Position numbers and translations under genes: made by a program | NCBI GenBank assembly: GCA_026706225.1 | Contig: JAPOZE010000694.1 | Span: 1-8,308 of the forward strand | Length of the DNA stretch: 8,308 bases | Direction: 5' to 3' | Source of the DNA: Acidobacteriota bacterium | GTDB taxonomy: Bacteria > Acidobacteriota > Terriglobia > Versatilivoradales > Versatilivoraceae | The notes under the pieces: model-generated | Databases searched by the model: none | What the model was told of the DNA's origin: nothing | Seen by the model: only the letters and a program-made list of their open reading frames with translations | Shown here: positions 7,027 through 8,308 of the stretch, piece by piece | Layout of the letters: every line of letters starts with the position of its first letter | How positions within the stretch are numbered: position 1 is the stretch's first letter

Positions 7027-7272
7027 ATGGCCTCAACCGGAGATCGTCTCAAGACTCTCATTGCCGATAACCTGGAAATCGATGGGCAGTCCATCGACGT
7101 GCCGGAGGATCTGGATATCAGTCTCCTCGACGCCGGTGTGTCGTCGGTGGATCTGGTTGCTTTTGCGAAACTGGTCGCTCGGGATTTCAACGTCAAATTT
7201 ACGCTGGAACACTGCACGACGCTGAACAGCGTGAAGGAAGTCGCCGAGTTCATCGATTCCCAACCCGGCTAG
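7027..7272 (+). CDS. Discrete acyl carrier protein
   Basis: This 81-residue acidic protein has the length and helical layout of a free-standing ACP. The motif LLDAGVSSVDLVAF places the predicted phosphopantetheine Ser at residue 40. The usual D-S-L around this Ser is S-S-V, a mild variant. The start is ATG 7027 because AAAGGG lies 8 nt upstream; GTG 7018 would add three residues. It has its own promoter and follows the PKS stop by 109 bp. It lies next to a phosphopantetheinyl transferase that would convert it to the holo form. The preceding PKS ends in KS-AT(inactive) with no ACP, so this protein may act as the missing carrier in trans; that is inference. It could instead carry a separate starter or tailoring substrate. 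ACP identity is secure; the partner is not. Confidence 0.92.
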   Translation: MASTGDRLKTLIADNLEIDGQSIDVPEDLDISLLDAGVSSVDLVAFAKLVARDFNVKFTLEHCTTLNSVKEVAEFIDSQPG

Positions 7273-7357
7273 ACTCCGAGTGGGGTTGTTTGCTGGTCTC
7301 GAGGAACGGTGGCTGGGACCGTCGATTCCGCGAGCCGGTGCGCAACCCCGACATGTA

Positions 7358-8074
7358 ATGCCCGCCTCAGTTGCCGACGCTTGGTGGCGTCCTTTCAGGA
7401 GAGTCGGCGGTGCCGCCGTTGTGTACGTCGACCTGGCGCCCGACGCGGCCCGTGAAGCGGCTGCTCTCACCTGGCTCGACGAGGAGGAACAGTCACGTCG
7501 GCAGCGCTTCAGGCACGACGGTGCTCGACGCCGATTCGCCTTGTGCCGAGCCGCGCTCCGGGCTATTCTCTGTAGTCAGCTCGGTTGCCCCAACCAGCAG
7601 CTTGCCTTCGGCGCTTCCCATCACGGTAAGCCCTATGCTTTAGTCCATGGGCAACCGGCCCCCATCGGTTTCAATGTCAGTCACGGCAGCGACCATGGCC
7701 TGATTGCCTTTGCCGCCGAGGGGAGGCTGGGTGTGGACGTGGAGGAACGCAGCCCGGGGCGGGATTTCGATGGACTCATCGACAGCGTGATGGGGCCGGA
7801 CGAACGAGCCGAGTTGGCACTGGCTCGCGGAACCCGCAGGCTTCACTTGTTTTATCATCTCTGGACCGTCAAGGAAGCACTGATGAAAGCGCTTGGCACG
7901 GGACTTTCCCCGGATGTCTCCGGATTCGAGATCCCGTTGGCCATGCGCCGCGGCATGAAGACCAGCATATTTCGATTTCCTCACCTTCCGGCAGTCCGAT
8001 GGTGGCTGGAGGACCTTGGCAACGAGCACTTCGCCGCCGCCATCGCTCATGAACTGTCCCCGGGTTCCCATTGA
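7358..8074 (+). CDS. Sfp-type 4'-phosphopantetheinyl transferase
   Basis: From ATG 7358 this is a 238-residue protein, close to the usual 220-250 of the Sfp family. It transfers phosphopantetheine from CoA to the conserved Ser of carrier proteins in the cytosol. Visible motifs are the N-terminal strand VVYVDL, the GKPY block, FNVSHG (His109), GVDVEE (Asp127 and Glu129, Mg binding) and FYHLWTVKEALMKALGTGL (Trp169, Lys172, Glu173, Lys177). Spacings match Sfp His90/Asp107/Glu109/Glu151. The frame also allows GTG 7280, only 7 bp after the ACP stop, adding 26 residues. I prefer 7358 because that extension has no family-like sequence and lower third-position GC, but no clear ribosome site supports either start. 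It lies in the same unit as the ACP, 85 bp after it, and is the likely activator of both the ACP and the PKS. Confidence 0.94.
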   Translation: MPASVADAWWRPFRRVGGAAVVYVDLAPDAAREAAALTWLDEEEQSRRQRFRHDGARRRFALCRAALRAILCSQLGCPNQQLAFGASHHGKPYALVHGQPAPIGFNVSHGSDHGLIAFAAEGRLGVDVEERSPGRDFDGLIDSVMGPDERAELALARGTRRLHLFYHLWTVKEALMKALGTGLSPDVSGFEIPLAMRRGMKTSIFRFPHLPAVRWWLEDLGNEHFAAAIAHELSPGSH

Positions 8075-8308
8075 CCACAACTTCAGAAACCCTATGGGAG
8101 ATTCCCGAACCTCTTTCCACCAGCGATGTTCGGGTGGACGATGACACCGTCATCACCCTGCGCCGTCATGGAAATCCGGAGGGACCACGGCTCGTCCTGA
8201 GCCACGGAAGCGGTCTGGCGATCGATCTCTACTACCCTTTCTGGTCGCTGCTTCTCGACGAGTTCGACCTGGTGATCTACGACCTCCGAAACCATGGTTG
8301 GAACGCCG
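8071..8308 (+). CDS. Alpha/beta hydrolase, N-terminal part (runs off the window)
   Basis: An open frame of 79 codons continues past the window end. The preceding in-frame stop is TGA at 8050-8052. The first possible start is TTG 8071, which overlaps the PPTase stop (TTGA) and suggests translational coupling; GTG 8134 is an alternative. No strong ribosome site is visible. The sequence LVLSHGSGLAIDLYYPF, then LVIYDLRNHG, is the start of an alpha/beta-hydrolase fold: strand 3 with the oxyanion-hole HG, then strand 4 and the DxRxHG turn. The nucleophile Ser, acid and His lie beyond the window, so the exact class is open (thioesterase, esterase or haloalkane-dehalogenase-like). Since the PKS has no release domain, a thioesterase-like role in release or editing is a reasonable inference. 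Confidence 0.82.
   Translation, partial: MTTTSETLWEIPEPLSTSDVRVDDDTVITLRRHGNPEGPRLVLSHGSGLAIDLYYPFWSLLLDEFDLVIYDLRNHGWNA

Noticed and set aside
1..8308. Mobile elements, CRISPR arrays, tRNA or rRNA genes
   Set aside because: No transposase-like frame, regular repeat-spacer pattern or RNA-gene signature was seen; almost the whole window is accounted for by coding sequence.

Overview
This is a GC-rich bacterial biosynthetic window, with all genes on the + strand and almost no non-coding DNA. About 83% of it is the C-terminal part of one giant type I modular polyketide synthase (PKS). Its 5' end lies outside the window; the reading frame is open from base 3 and stops at 6917. The style of the PKS, the high GC and a sigma70-like promoter suggest a high-GC Gram-negative bacterium (proteobacterial or similar), but nothing here fixes the taxon.

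Layout: bases 3-6917 encode, in order, the end of a dehydratase, a C-methyltransferase, a structural pseudo-ketoreductase, an enoylreductase, a ketoreductase and an acyl carrier protein. Together these form a fully reducing, alpha-methylating module. A second module follows, with a ketosynthase and an acyltransferase. It ends right after the post-AT linker, with no ACP and no release domain. Its AT has lost the nucleophile motif (GHSxG is now GQGLG), has Glu in place of the oxyanion-hole Gln, and lacks roughly 95 residues that normally include the catalytic His. The ketoreductase has His at the position of the catalytic Tyr. The ketosynthase keeps Cys-His-His but in unusual motif contexts.

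A 109-bp gap (6918-7026) holds a good sigma70-type promoter (TTGACT, 17 bp, TATTTT with an extended -10). A small inverted repeat abuts it, and two GACCAAA repeats lie upstream. It should drive a second unit: a discrete ACP (7027-7272), an Sfp-type phosphopantetheinyl transferase (about 7358-8074), and an alpha/beta hydrolase that starts at 8071, overlapping the previous stop, and runs off the window.

Inferred workflow: the PKS makes a reduced, methylated chain and passes it to a terminal KS that cannot load its own extender. The discrete ACP could supply the missing carrier in trans, the phosphopantetheinyl transferase would activate the carrier proteins, and the hydrolase is a candidate for release or editing. 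The most interesting point is this incomplete KS-AT(inactive) terminal module followed by a separately promoted ACP/PPTase/hydrolase cassette.
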